A stretch of 64,000 bases of DNA, from assembly GCA_015501605.1 (NCBI GenBank), contig JADNRZ010000014.1, forward strand, positions 806,001 through 870,000, in the 5' to 3' direction. The stretch is from Panaeolus papilionaceus (Eukaryota; Basidiomycota; Agaricomycetes; Agaricales). The position numbers and the translations under genes are program-made. A model generated the notes under the pieces. The model was given only the letters and a program-made list of their open reading frames with translations, was not told where the DNA came from and ran no database searches. Every line of letters begins with the position of its first letter. Position 1 is the first letter of the stretch. Positions 48,660 through 61,406 of the stretch are shown one piece after another.

Positions 48660-49399
48660 AAAGGTGATAGAATATCATGTTATAACTCCTGTAAATTCGA
48701 CCGAGAAGATCATCGGGATTCCGAAAGAGTCAAGGCCAGTAAAAGAACATTTTTATATCTTCATTCTGCCTTGGATCAGGCATGAAGCTTAAGTTCCCGA
48801 GCCTAAGTTTCTAGATTGCACCTAAGAATACAATCTTTAGCAGGGATCTTGCATACTCGACTGTCGTTCGCGGAGGCATCCATTCTCGCCTTTCACCACA
48901 GCACTCGTCTCCTAGTCTCAATTAGTATACCTGCTTTGACCAGTCGGGACCGAGATGACTTTAAGTGAACCCTCAAATGACAATCTCCTTTGTGTTTTTA
49001 AGCACATGGCTGGCTGGTCCATGCTTGAGCTCGGGCATGGCTTCGGGCCCGCAAGTGATGTCATGGCTCATCATATCATCTTATCTCACACCTAATCTAA
49101 TCTAATCTTCGGCTCCCGTGACGGATGCTTACGCAATGCAGTGCATCACCAGTCGTTGGAACACTTTCAATTGGTCACTGAACTGACTCCGTCCTGCTTT
49201 GTCAATAACCACGACGAGCACGACGAATATAACGACGACGACGACGAGATCAGTATATCTTCAGTCATTTGCTGCTCCTTAGCTTCCCTGTCTTCTTCCT
49301 AATCCTTGATATCTCGGGCTGTTATTCTGGTTCTTCTGAATCTCTGGACGTTGACACGAGCCAAACCAAATTGTAATAATTTCGAGTCTGTAACACAAC
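48660..49399. other. Intergenic, upstream of TFIIA gamma
   Basis: Contains an (ACG)n run at about 49231-49247 and TCTAATC repeats near 49093-49108. No gene seen. Confidence 0.4.
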
Positions 49400-50435
49400 A
49401 TGGCTTCTGCGTATTACGAATTTTACCGAGGGTCTTCGTAAGTCTTTGCATCCTTTATTTTCTTCATAATGTCATGTTATTTTGGTGTCCTCATTACTTG
49501 TACTAATATCGAGCTTTTAATTTGCTGAAAATATAGGATTGGCATGGCTTTGACGGATTCACTGGATGAGCTCATCACTAGTGGTGCTATTACGCCGCAG
49601 CTGGCGATGAAGGTGTTGCAGCAGGTATGTATTGTTATTTTATTCCTCCTTACGATGTAAATTCCCAGTGGTTTTGCGGTTTGGGCCAAACTGTTTTCTT
49701 GTTTCCTTTGCGGGCTGGTTGCATAGATTGGAGTGACTTGTACCCCTTCCTTCGTCAGACCAGGTAGACTTGGAAGGCTGTGGACTACGATGCAGAGGAG
49801 GACAGAGGAACGTATCTGGCCAGACATGTGCCCGCAACCTCGCTCGCGGTTTAGGTTTACGCCACTCGCTTGGTTTTAATCCATCTTGCGTGCAGATTTC
49901 ATTCATTCATTCATTTCATTTGATTCTGTCTCCCTTTTCACTCTAATTTTATCCTCAAACGACCATGCTGACCCCTTCTGTCCCGTTCTTTTTCTCTCTC
50001 TCTGATTCTAGTTTGACAAATCGCTGGCCGACACGATGGTGAAGCAGGTGAAGACCAAGACGACTCTCAAGGTGCGTTTGATTCCTTGTTGCTAAAAGGC
50101 CTCATCACAAATGCAGTGACGATCATTCTTGCACCGTTATAACCTCTCCGGTATTCTCCTTGACTCTTACCCCACCCCACACCGCTCTTTCGCCCTGACT
50201 ATATCTGCTTACTCTCTTATCTCTCTCGTTCTACTCCTCTATTGCGGCCTCTACCACCCTCTGCAATAAATACCAATAGGGTCATCTCCACACCTACCGC
50301 CTCTGCGATGATGTCTGGACGTTCATCGTGAAAAACCCAACGTTCAAAATGGAATCCAACGACATGGTGAGCGCACCGAGGATCAAGATCATTGCGTGTA
50401 AAAATGGCGAGGCAATCGAAGCCGGGAAGAAGTAA
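49400..50435 (+). CDS. TOA2: Transcription initiation factor IIA, gamma (small) subunit
   Basis: General RNA polymerase II factor that stabilises TBP on the TATA box. ATG 49400 reads [40 protein letters not shown], then QQ; after a roughly 385-bp intron [20 protein letters not shown]; after a second long intron [40 protein letters not shown] and [14 protein letters not shown] 50433-50435. This matches TFIIA-gamma end to end: an N-terminal four-helix bundle followed by the beta-barrel half. About 112 residues, normal. Four exons. The two long introns (about 385 and 207 bp) are unusual beside the roughly 55-bp introns elsewhere here. Gene symbol by yeast equivalence. Confidence 0.95.
49896..49915. 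repeat. (ATTC)n microsatellite
   Basis: TTTCATTCATTCATTCATTT within the second TFIIA-gamma intron. Confidence 0.75.
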
Positions 50436-52850
50436 ACCCCCTGTTGCGTTTTTCAATAGATGTCCACACAAACTACGTGATTTGGATTTTTTTTTGGTGG
50501 TTATGCAATTCAGTTTGAGTTCAACCTTTAACCTTTTCTCTCGCTCTCGCGTTTCATCCATGGAATAATTAATCAAGGACACCCACACATCCCCGTTGCC
50601 GTTTTTCTCTCTTTTTCTTTTTGTTGTATGTTTTTCTGACCTGGTTCTCCATGTTTGGTACTGCGCCTGTTCACCCATCCACCACACATCATATTGTCTT
50701 GTTTTGCAACAACTCTAACTATCACATTTTCACCCCCGTTTTTTCTCTTTCCAGTTTTTTCTCGTCCACAACCACACCATATACACATACACACTCGGGC
50801 ATATTTATTAAATTCAAATCTTGTCTAATTCAATCCCATCACGGCTTTAACTTCGGCCTGACTCGTCAAAACGACACTTCTTCTCTGTCTCCTTTTGGGC
50901 TCTCAAGAACTGATTTGGCCTTACCTTGCGTCTCGCATTACTCTCCTGTGCAGTGATAAGTGTTTCGCCCAGAGGTGATGTGAAGGAGGTGGTCGAGTGA
51001 TATGTCCTGTAGTCATGACTCGTTTGTGGGTTCTACGGTGTCTTGGTATTTTGTTGGGTGGTTTGAGGTGGTTACCGGTCATTCGGCGTTCTATTATTCT
51101 CTCGGTCTTCAACTCTGCATTTCGTCGTCGCATTTAGATGAATGACATTGGGCGCTGGTCTTTTGTGTTTTCATTTACCGCACTTCATCGAAATTATCGT
51201 ATGACGATGGATTTTGAAGGCGGGCGAGTATATTGGACGTGTAGCAATATTGCATGATCCGTTGCTTTTACACGAAGACCTAAATGGGAGACCAACATTC
51301 ATCGCCTGGACCTCTATCCATTCAAGGTTATGCAATTCCCTAACTCCGCTGTGCGAAAGTGTGAGGTGAGATGTGGGTGCTTTGGACGAAATTGAATGAC
51401 GACAATAAAATTTGGCTTTGCTCAACCATGCGCACTGCGGAACCGCACGGATAGACTGCGAGTCGAGTCCCCCCTCCTTAGGCCCTACTTATTCATCACC
51501 ATAAGTAGGGTTTCCTCCTCGTGGTACTTAGGTTGTGGTTCTCTCTTGCTTCATTTATATCTATACTCTCTCATTAAGACCCTCCCTTAGACTCTTTGGT
51601 TTAAAATGGTGTAATTCCCTCAAATCGTTCCCATGATCTGGTGCGCTTTTGGCATGCCAGTGCATGAGGGGTCTGAGGCTATGAACCTTGAGAGATGAGA
51701 TGTCAATATCTTTTGAATTAGCACTGACCGAAGTGATGCTGGGTGCCCGTTTTCAGCATTTTAGGGTGGATTAACACTCGCATGGGGTTTGTGATATTCG
51801 CCTCCGTGTTTTTTTCAACAGGTAGAATGGGTGAATTTCTTGGACATTTGTTGGCTATATGTCGATTCTTCCGATGTTTCTCACTCTCTCCATTCTAGTG
51901 CTATTCTAGCGCTGTCGTTGAGAGGTCATCTGGGGGGGCAGCGTTACGGACCTAAACTACGGCTCTACTTATTACGGGTACGGTGTTTAGTTTGTGGGAT
52001 GTGCTGATTGGGGTTAAAAGGCACCACATTTTGTGCATTCTACGAATAACACGATAACAAAAAGAAAGAACCAAAAGTATATACTTATATGTAGCTGCTA
52101 TGGCGTTCCATTATTATCAGCGTTATGATGTTGATTGCGATATGATGAATATTCCGGGGTTTTGACATGTTCAGGGAAAAATAAGGAAACAACAACGAAG
52201 CGTATGTCCGATGATACGTCTGGTACTTACCTTACGGTAGGATTGCTTGTAATTGATTTCAAGCTTAGTGATGAGTAAAAAGCTGGTGAAACTTGTCGCA
52301 GGGTATGACAACAAACCATGCTGAAGCCTCGCACATTGGTGGTGAAATCCCCAGGCGCCTCGTGTTGGACGGCTTCTCCACATCTGCCTCGTGTTACTGA
52401 CATAGATTGATTGCGTTAAATTCCCCTATCTCTATGTGTTTCCGAGTCTGACTTTCGATCGGAGCTTCATAATTCCTCGTATGTTGCAAGGCCGGACAAC
52501 AAAAAGCAGACTCAACAAGGGTTATGTGACATACTGCATAGGTTTTTCCTGGGCGTATCCATGTTGAAAACCTTTTATCACTAATCGGCGACGCCACGTC
52601 TTATGTAGATGCTTTGTATACTATTATAGCGTTAGAGTCTGAGATATAGTTTCAAGTCTTGAAGCAAGCGTGGACCTTTCTTTGTTGATGATGATGGCGC
52701 CGGAACAGCCGGAGTTTGAAAGGATTAGGGCGATCAAATATTGTGTGGATGGCTTGAATTTGAAAGGGCTTCCCCATGAGCATCACATTTTCACCTTCCC
52801 TTCCATTCCTCTGTTCTACCAAGCCCATAATCATCAAGTCTCGTATCCCA
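50436..52850. other. Intergenic, 2.4 kb
   Basis: No gene supported. A 9-bp perfect inverted repeat (CCCTACTTA / TAAGTAGGG with a 10-base gap) lies near 51483-51510. Otherwise pyrimidine-rich on the plus strand. Confidence 0.4.
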
Positions 52851-55220
52851 ATGCCTCCTCCTCATCTCCAATTATTCTTCCCGGATCCGCCCACAAAGGA
52901 CAGTTTAGCAGACGCCCAGCGCGTGCTGTCTTCAACCCGTGTCTCCGTCGGCCAACTCACGGACAAGATCGACGCAGCTGAAGAAGCGCTCCAGAGGATT
53001 GTACGCGAATCACGAGCAGCTATTGAGGAATTGCAGCAGCAGCTAGAGGCGCTGAAGCAGAGGGAACGGCATACGCTGGCGTATCTCAGCCCAATCAAGA
53101 GACTGCCGACGGAGCTGTTGAGGGAGATATTTATGTGGACTTTCGAAAGCCATCCGTGTATTGCCTGGGTACTCGCGTCTGTTTGTACGTCTTGGAGAAG
53201 GTTGTCTTTGAAGATTCCTAGAATTTGGTCCAAGGTATGTTATTATCATTATTATTGTCGTCGTCGCCGTCGTTGCTGCTGCTCCGTGCTTTATGCGGAC
53301 CGTCCATTTCCGACGGTAAAGTATGGATGTGGGAGTGCAACGCGTTGTTTTTGGTGTATCGATACCGTGCCGTTGGCCGTTCGGTCCCTTTGCTTCTCCC
53401 AATACACTTTTAATTCCTATGCCCCCCACTCTTTTCCAATTTCACCGCTATCCTGACTTTCGCTTCGTGTCCCTGTGAGCAACTTGCATATGTCTAAAAA
53501 TAGCAATTCTACTACCACACCCCATTGCGATCCGTCCCGCGAGACTCGATAATTCTGACCTCATGCTGCTTTTTTTCACAGATACGCATCCTCACCACCC
53601 AGCATGCATCAGCAGATACTATACGTCTGTGGCTTGAAAGGTCGGGTGATAAGGTTCCTCTTGACATCGAAATCTTTTTACGCGTTGCGAATACCAAGCC
53701 TAATCACGAAGCTTCGTCATTTCGTCCGAGGCGCGTCTCTTCCCCACTCACCTCGATCACGCCCTGGAGCATGCCGTTACCCACGCATATGCCTCCTGCG
53801 CATCTATTTCTTTCTACCCCTCCACCTCCCCCAGTGGGCAGTGTAGCTATCATCGTTCCCCCCTCACCTCCAGGCAATATTGACGCTTGGGGCTCACCTG
53901 GCTCGAGCAATCACGACAGACCCGTCAACCATGTATCCAAAGCGAGCATGCATTGGGGTCATATTTCATTTTTCTATCTCGTTGAGCAAATGCATCGTTG
54001 GGAACGATTCGTCTTCCGATTCGACAAGCAGTTCACATCCATGGGAGCCTTGAAATCCATAACGGGTGAGTGATACACGTGTTATGTGTCCTTTTTTTAC
54101 CAGATCACCGAAAGGGAAGTTGACTAAACTGATTTTTGATTTATATTGGATGCGAATCGTTTTTTCTTGCATCAACAGGGGACGCACCACTCTTGAAAGA
54201 ATTCGAAGTGTCGAGCGTGGAAGCCGCGTTTTTTGCCGAGTGGCCCTGGCTGCCCAATGCGGGGTCGCAAACAGCGGTGTCTTTGCCTAACCTACGGACA
54301 CTAACACTCCAGCATACACCGTTCAGGTGGTCATCACCTATGCTTAAGGATCTACACACGCTCAACCTCCGCGCGCTTCCGACCTCCCATCTACCACTCG
54401 ACCGCATCCTGGGTATTTTAGCCAACAACCCGCTTCTCAAAAACGTGTCATTGCACTTCCAAGGCGTGCTTCAAGCGGTGCTGCCTGTCATCAGTCTGAC
54501 GCTCCCGCATGTGACCTCGTTCTCGCTCGGAGGCCACTTTATGTTAACTCAACTTCTGGATTCGCTCACTTTACCTGCGCTTCGGTCGCTCACTTTAGAT
54601 ATCGAAGCTCGCGATCCTATCGAAGACGTTATTTCGAGTCTTTTAGCGAGGTCGAACAGACCGCCCGTTGAGCATCTTTCGATTGCGTATGGTGTATCGG
54701 CGAACGCTGCGACGTTTTATTATGGACCCGGGGGTATTATCATCACTTGGACAGCGCTTTTAGGGGAGGTGCCGCACCTCAAGAGCTTGAATATCGGCGG
54801 CACGAGTTTAGAGCCACTTCTCACCGCACTGGGCCCCCCGGAAGACGACCCCAATCAGAACACGAATACGCCAGCATGGGCGTGTCCGAGGCTGGAAGTG
54901 CTGGGGCTGAAGAGCTGCAATGTGCATGGGGATGGGGTAGCCAAGTTGGTGCAGATGGTGAATGCGAGGAATCCGGACGGGGGTGCGGGGGTGATGGGAC
55001 AGGCGATTGGGGGCGTTAGTCCGAAGAGGCTGAAGAAGGTGGAACTGCATGAATGTCAGAGTTTGGGAGAGGATGTTATGAGGTGGCTTGAGGGACGGAT
55101 TGGAGAGGTGGTTTGTTGTGATCCGACTTCGGATAGGTGGGTTTGAGATATCAATTGGTTGAAGATGAGCTGAATTTGACTTTTTTTTGCAGAACGCCGA
55201 TGACGCATCCGTATATGTGA
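52851..55220 (+). CDS. F-box protein, mushroom type with leucine-rich C-terminus
   Basis: ATG 52851 (MPPPHLQLFFPDPPTKDSLA) leads to a heptad-like coiled coil (KIDAAEEALQRIVRESRAAI, EELQQQLEALKQRE). Next is the F-box LSPIKRLPTELLREIFMWTF with SVCTSWRRLSLKIPRIWSK, the usual N-terminal pattern of agaricomycete F-box proteins that dock to SKP1 in SCF ubiquitin ligases. A roughly 350-bp intron with a CGT-rich run follows. The next exon (from 53582) begins IRILTTQHASADTIRLWLER and includes a long Pro-rich insert (STPPPPPVGSVAI). After a second intron, irregular leucine-rich repeats run to the end (SLPNLRTLTLQHTPF, LPALRSLTLDIEA, CPRLEVLGLKSCNV). A GTGGGT donor at 55137 and TTTTTTTTGCAG acceptor ending at 55192 give TPMTHPYM and TGA 55218-55220. 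Without that splice it would stop at 55146. Substrate unknown. Confidence 0.8.
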
Positions 55221-58106
55221 TTGCGTCCATTTTTTGTTTCTCGATAGATAAGATATGTATGATTGTGCTTTTCATTCACCGCATTTAGGCCTTTCGTTTT
55301 CTTCTATTATGTCTTCTATTCTTGTCGAATTCTTTCATTCTTCGAGTATTATGTTGGTGTTGTATTTTTTGACACTTAAACTTCTTTTTGTTGTTCGTTC
55401 AAGAATCTCCTTGTATTTCTTTCCATTTCATGTTGTGCATTATTTAATATCTCTACTCGTACTACTTACCCTGCATTTATTATACCATCCACTTCATCGT
55501 ATATTACCCTAGCTTAGCTTAGCATGTTCTCTTTTGCATTCATGACCCATTCATTCATTTTCATATGCATCGATTCGATTCATTCACTTGTGCATTATTT
55601 CAATAGTGATTTCTCTAGCATTTCCTTCTTACTACCTATTACTTCCTTACTCGACCTACCCACCCACACCATCGTACGCACTACATCGACCCTTTTACTT
55701 ACTTTTTGTATTCACTTGGCCTCTACATTTTGGCCGTTTAGAACCCTGTCGTGGATTTACTGATAACCACCCATGTCAGCTGTCTGATTTATAGATGCCT
55801 GGAGGGTCTCACAGGTTCTCACCCTCGTCGATGGATTCTCACTGCAAGCCCCTTCGCATCCGCATCGGCTCGTTGATCATCTATCATCTACACATCATTT
55901 TCTGCTGATACTTGCTCCACCTCATCTGAGCCCGAGCTGCGAGTGGCTTTGGTCCAGGCACTGGTCGTACGCAGAAGGCTTCTGGTCTCACCCTTCTGTC
56001 GTCTATTGGAGCAAGTGGGCTTTCACGCTTTCAAAATCCAGTGTGTCGATTGTGTAGTATGTGTACCGACAGTCTAGCGACACACCCATATCCACATCTA
56101 CGTACATCGCCCACCCTCTCCCACCTACATTATAAGTCTCCACACACATCCACCTCTGCCCCCGCTGTCTAACCAAGTCTCCGTCATTCCCTGCGACCTT
56201 GTCTGATTGAAAAGTGAATTGAAATTTGACATTGATCATCGCGTCCATTCGTCACCGTTGGTGGTCAATTCAATAATGTTTTACAGATGTCGTCCGATAG
56301 TCCACCGTTTATTGAATATTCAATACATACATAAGTATCAACTTCAAGTTACCACTGACCGGTGACCGACGACGGACGACTCCCTGGTGTCATCTCAATA
56401 CATGCCCATTCCTGATTCATTTCAACCCTTACACTTTCATTTTCAGTGGATTGACACTGGCGTTGGCGTTGGCGTTTGGCATATTCATTCCGTTCCTTGT
56501 GTTTCCCTGTGTTCTTGTTCTGTTCCTGTCTGTGTTTTTGCTCATGTGCTTGTTTTCATTTTGTACAATCTTATTTCGTTTATGCATAAGTAAATAAGTA
56601 AATAATTGATGGGTTTGCCGGGTTTAGGCCTTAGGAACTGGGGGGAGGGGAAGGGGGGTCAAAGGGTCATGGTATAGGGGCGCATCTAATCTGATCTTAT
56701 CTCCCATCCACTTATCATCCTCTTCGACGCCAAGAATTTGCGCGCTTTTGCTAAAGTACCACTGGTCTACTTACCTACCAATGACAAGCTGAACTCTCAT
56801 GTAACTAAATAGTCGAATTTGACGTTTAAACTGGGTATATGCGCCATGTTCTGAATCATGCCATTTTTCCCTTCCTCCGCGGCCCCGAGTGGCACATGTT
56901 AGTGGTGGGTGTCAAATTTGAATCAAAGACCTACACCGAGTCTTCAAGTCCATCTGGAGACATAAAATCAAGTCATAGCTGTTCTGGTCAGTCGGCTAGA
57001 GTAGACTTTGGACACGGTGAATCGACCTTGCTATCTTTGCGAGGTGGATTCAGTGGTTGAATTGCTGCATTTATCAGGTCGGAGCCGGGGGTGTAGATAC
57101 CGCCTATAGGACGGGTATGTTTTGGTGGGCGACAGAGTGTATTCCAATATCATTCTTCTGGGTATGGTGCTCGAGGATCCTGTCCCAAAATATGTCCGCG
57201 GTCGTACAATCTCTACTCTGTGTCCATCGCGTATCGATGCGCTGATACGATTTCATCCATCGGTGCACAGCCAGTAGGCTCGATAGGGGCTCGTTCGAGA
57301 CGCATCCACACTTCAGCTGTAGCGCTTAAAGCAGCATTTTGGCTCACTGCTCACTCAAAGCTAAGCTCTCTTAGTTACAGAGAGACATTTGATAGCCTGT
57401 CGAATTGAGCCTCGCTTGGTTTCATCGACGATTGACAGCGATTTTCGTCAACTTTTGTCTCGCTTTTGGATAATGTCTATTATCATTATGACATCATAAC
57501 GATATTGGTTTGCTAGAACGTTTTTCTAAGTGCGGTCTTCCAGATCGTTGTGGTTTTGATATAGCACTCATCTGTGTGCCAGGTCAGAACCCACACGTTC
57601 GTCCCTTCGATCGATAAAACTCTCCTTAACTTCACATCTTTCTATTCTGATTCCTGCTTTCATGTTATCGATAGTTATGACGTCTATACACATGGAATAA
57701 AAATAAAACGACTCATCGCACTTGTCAACAATCTTCACATTCCGTCCATCTACTCGATGGAAGAAGCACAAATTATTCATTTCCCGCGTCATGGGCAACC
57801 AATAAGCCACTAATTTCTTGTCATAGAGCACGCTAGAAGATAAGATGGGGCCAATAGCGTCATCTCCCCGAGCCCATAAACCCACCCTCAGTCACCCCTC
57901 CGAGGCGCAACTCCAACCCGACCCCGGTTAACGCACAGCTGCGGTGCGCTTTACTAAGCTTCCCCTTATTCATTTGTTAACTACCAACGCCAAAGCGATA
58001 ATATTAAACCTGACGCTAGTCGTACTCGGGCTTATCGATGCCGATATTTTTAGCGACGCTGACATATCAGTTGCTTGGGCCTCGGTTATGTTGGAGTTTG
58101 AGTTGG
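55221..58106. other. Large gene-poor interval, 2.9 kb
   Basis: T/C-rich on the plus strand over 55.2-56.6 kb with many ATTCATT words. No gene, tRNA or terminal inverted repeats recognised. Confidence 0.35.
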
Positions 58107-58113
58107 TATAAAG
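58107..58113 (+). promoter_or_regulatory. TATA box of short-chain dehydrogenase gene
   Basis: TATAAAG about 110 bp upstream of the ATG, followed by a pyrimidine-rich leader. Confidence 0.55.
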
Positions 58114-58222
58114 ACTCGTAGGACGTAGGATACATCCACATCGAATTCCACAACGCTTTCACTGTTATCTGTTTCTTACTATTAACTTTTCAAAAACAAC
58201 CTCTCTGGTTTTACGACTAAAA

Positions 58223-59215
58223 TGCCCGTTTCATACCTCATCACTGGTGCTTCTCGTGGTATCGGTCTCGCCATTGTCGAGGAATTGGTGAGTTTCCCTT
58301 CTTTGATATTCTTTTTATCAAATACAGTTATCTTACAGTCCTTCTTTTCCATTTTATTAGCTCAGCCAACCCAACACCCTCGTCATCGCTACCGCTCGTA
58401 ACATCAACAGCTCCGCAGGCCTCAAACAACTCACTACACGATACGACAGCAATCGCCTGCAACTTGTCCCTCTCGACGTATCCAAACAAGATAGCATCAA
58501 TGCTGCTGTAGAAGAGACGGCACGAATTGTCGGTGACAATGGTCTGGATCACCTCATTCTCAATGCTGGAACCAACCATCAGCCTCTGGCCACTTTCGAC
58601 AATATGTGAGTTCGAGTCAAGACCTTTGCCGTCGAACGACTTCGTCCGATACAATTAATCATAACGCTTAACTGACCCCAATCATCGAATACTACAGGGA
58701 CTTCGAGATGCTCGCTGATGAGCTCAAGTTCAACGTCGAGTACCCGATCAGGACTATCCGCTCGTTCTTGCCCCTCCTTCGCAAGGGTACCGAGAAGACG
58801 CTCACCATCATGACCTCCGAACTGGGCTCTATCGAAGCTGCAGGGAAACGTACAGGTCTCGCTAATGCGTACTCGATCTCAAAAGCTGCTTTGAACATGT
58901 ACGTTTTTTCTCCTCCCTTACCCTTCCTTTCCTTTATTACATCCACTCACCAATGAATGACTTGTGTTTAGGATGGGTCGTAAATACGGCGGCCTCCTCA
59001 AATACGACGGCATCAGCACAATTATGTTGCACCCAGGATGGGTCAAGACGGATATTGGCGACACCATCGACGAGTGGATGTCGAAGAATGCGCCGGGCGT
59101 GAGGCAGATGACGACGGAGGAGTCGGCTGCGGGATGTGTGAGGGTTATTCAGGGAAAGAAGACGGAGGAGGCGACAATTTTTAGGGATGATAAGGGGACG
59201 GTGAGGGCTTGGTAA
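58223..59215 (+). CDS. Short-chain dehydrogenase/reductase (C-factor-like)
   Basis: NAD(P)(H)-dependent oxidoreductase of the classical SDR family. ATG 58223 gives MPVSYLITGASRGIGLAIVE with the TGxxxGIG cofactor loop. Further motifs: VIATARNINSSAGL, an acidic LDVS cofactor residue, the NAG motif in HLILNAGTNHQPLA, FNVEYPIRTIRSFLP and LTIMTSELGSI with the catalytic Ser. NAYSISKAALNM holds the YxxxK pair, then LHPGWVKTDIGDT. It ends DDKGTVRAW, TAA 59213-59215. Four exons, about 250 residues. The Arg in TARN is consistent with NADPH use. The PGWVKTD..G region and overall length match the C-factor/sniffer subgroup of cytosolic SDRs. Substrate unknown. Confidence 0.9.
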
Positions 59216-59762
59216 TTAATGCATTGAGAGGTTATAAGAGGTTGCGGATTAGATAGACTTTATGAGCATAATTGGACTTTTAGATGTATATTTAGCATTA
59301 AAAACATTAAATTTTTTGATAACACCCCGATGCAAGTCATACTGGCAGCGTTGTGCCATTCTAATCGGCGCTTTCGTCCATAGTTAGTCGGAAGTCTGAG
59401 AGCTTGATCACAGTAAAACTGAGCCGTCTCTAGGGTGAAAACGTGCAGTGTCCAATTGTTTTTAATCCTTTTAATATTATAATTATTATGACTTCAATTA
59501 TTCATTTCCCTTTCTGTCGTCAATCCAAAATTCGCTGAGACCAGCGTCGCTCAGGCCCTGTATTGTATATCCGTGGTTTGTGTAATGCTTGAATTGTTTA
59601 ATTGATTGATCCCCACAAGCGCTCGCCGCTCAGCGCACTCCCTTTGTGCACAGCCCCATTCTGGGATTCCTTTCAAGCACAGCACGTGTTGGGTTGACAA
59701 TGCGAACTTTAGGATGTCGATACTTAGGACAATGGCCTGAGGGCATTATCCTCTGAGGCTGG
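59216..59762. other. Intergenic, upstream of an intronless gene
   Basis: AT-rich; no feature apart from the TATA box at its end. Confidence 0.4.
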
Positions 59763-59770
59763 TATAAAAG
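59763..59770 (+). promoter_or_regulatory. TATA box deciding the start of the gene at 59868
   Basis: TATAAAAG lies immediately before the upstream ATG at 59772, so transcription would begin downstream of that ATG. The start at 59868 is then the first usable one. Confidence 0.6.
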
Positions 59771-59867
59771 GATGGCTGTTTTTTTGAGGATTTCCCTATC
59801 CCCTTTAGCTATTTCAGCAGTATACTACTGTACAGCATCTCGAAAATTTTCTCGAACACCGGAAACT

Positions 59868-60644
59868 ATGCCTGGAAGAGAACACACCACATCCATTTCG
59901 CATCCGGTCAATACCAGACAAAACACCAAACCTAATTTCCACCCCGTTCTTGGTCCTGTTTATCCTATTACTGAAGCTCAACAAGAGCCTTCACGAATCC
60001 TTACCCCAGCCGAACTCGCTGAGCAAGCACACATGACCAAACTCACCCAACAAGTCTTTGACAAGAGCTTCCGCGAGACGCAAACCTATACCCAGGCCCA
60101 GCGCCTTGCGCTCGAGGCTGAGCGCAACCAAAACGCCATCATCCAGACCTCCGCTGTGCGGGTGGCGAATTACATTGATAGACTGCGAATGGATCTTAAA
60201 ACCTGGGAGGAGAATTATGGGAAGCACGACGAGAGCGGTTGCGCGCATTTGCCGTGTAGGCTCCTTAGAGGGCTGCTTAAGCTCAGAGCAACCATTCGCG
60301 TTGAAGACGCGTTGGGTGATAAGAGTACTAGAAGCCCTAGTTCGAGGGCGGCAACGCCCAAGGGTGCTACCTCTGCAGCTCCCGAGTGGGCTCATTACAT
60401 CCGCGTTTCGCTCCTGAAGCAATTCTACAATAGCGTAGGCGATGTGATGGAGCTGTGCCGAGACACATTCAAGGGCTCAGACGAGGCCGGGGGCGTGCCA
60501 GGCTTTATGCTGGAGGCGTTGCAAGGCGTCCAGGGTCTGGCGATTTATTGCACGAAGCAGAATAATCGACAGGGAGAGTTGGCGGCAGGGAGGGAGATGA
60601 GGAGATTGGTGGAGTCTGAGTTTGACTATATGACGCATGAGTAG
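59868..60644 (+). CDS. Unknown intronless protein
   Basis: No family recognised. About 258 residues from ATG 59868 (MPGREHTTSISHPVNTRQNT) to TAG 60642-60644. The in-frame ATG at 59772 would add 32 residues but lies 2 bp after the TATA box and is unlikely to be transcribed. The N-terminal 45 residues are polar and probably disordered. From about residue 45 the protein is predicted helical, with charged amphipathic runs (LAEQAHMTKLTQQVFDKSFR, QAQRLALEAERNQNAIIQTS, RVANYIDRLRMDLKTWEENY). A Ser/Arg-rich linker (DKSTRSPSSRAATPKG) follows, then a second helical part (EWAHYIRVSLLKQFYNSVGD). No signal peptide or membrane segment. Possibly a small scaffold or accessory protein; function cannot be assigned. 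Confidence 0.6.
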   Translation: MPGREHTTSISHPVNTRQNTKPNFHPVLGPVYPITEAQQEPSRILTPAELAEQAHMTKLTQQVFDKSFRETQTYTQAQRLALEAERNQNAIIQTSAVRVANYIDRLRMDLKTWEENYGKHDESGCAHLPCRLLRGLLKLRATIRVEDALGDKSTRSPSSRAATPKGATSAAPEWAHYIRVSLLKQFYNSVGDVMELCRDTFKGSDEAGGVPGFMLEALQGVQGLAIYCTKQNNRQGELAAGREMRRLVESEFDYMTHE

Positions 60645-61341
60645 AGTTTTGGATTGGGGTGGTTTTACATAAATGGTGGAATTGGACTTTGGATTGGTTT
60701 TTATAATGGATTATATTGGATTTTCTCAAGTAAAGGTTACCAACGTGTGTTATTGACTGTAATTATTTGTTCGTTGAAACTGGTGGCTTTTTTGCCTCAA
60801 GCTTAAGTGCCAAAATTCAAGTTCTGAAGCAAAATGACGGAGAACCAACATCAACGATTAGAGTACTCCCACCAAAAGGGGGGAAGACCGACGACAGGCG
60901 CTTCCTCTTTCGATGTCGTTCCAATGTCGGACCCTGTTATTATCCGTCGAGCATCATGATCGTAGCCGTACCTATCATACATGTCGCCACTATCGAAGAG
61001 AATGTCTGTGTTATTGAGTTCTAATGCCCTCGCTTTCCTCTATGACAGTCATATTTACTCTGTCTTCATCTTTGTGCTTCATTTTTACCGAGTGCTCATG
61101 ATGAACCCTACACAGGAAATCCGCATGCTTATAGCATATTAACTTGTGTCTCTTCCACATCAACGGTGAATGCTAGAGCGCATATTTTAAGGAGATAACA
61201 TCCCAGAAAAGACATCCAATGAAGAGAACACTTTGGGAGGAAGATCGTTGTGCGCTTCCTCCTTTGATGGTGGTCCACTATTTTGACCATCTTTCTTGTC
61301 ACAATGTGCAGAAAAGCTAGGACCATACGACAATAAAGTGG
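60645..61341. other. Intergenic, 0.7 kb
   Basis: Between two intronless unknown genes. No feature recognised. Confidence 0.4.
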
Positions 61342-61347
61342 TATAAT
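61342..61347 (+). promoter_or_regulatory. TATA-like element of the gene at 61407
   Basis: TATAAT 60 bp upstream of the ATG. Confidence 0.35.
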
Positions 61348-61406
61348 ACCCACATTTTGAATCTACTGCTTTATTTCGTTCTATCCTCCGTGCCGCAGCA
61401 GAAGCA

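Noticed and set aside
51483..51510. 9-bp inverted repeat CCCTACTTA / TAAGTAGGG
   Set aside because: Isolated, with no flanking duplication or further copies noticed; too short to call an element.
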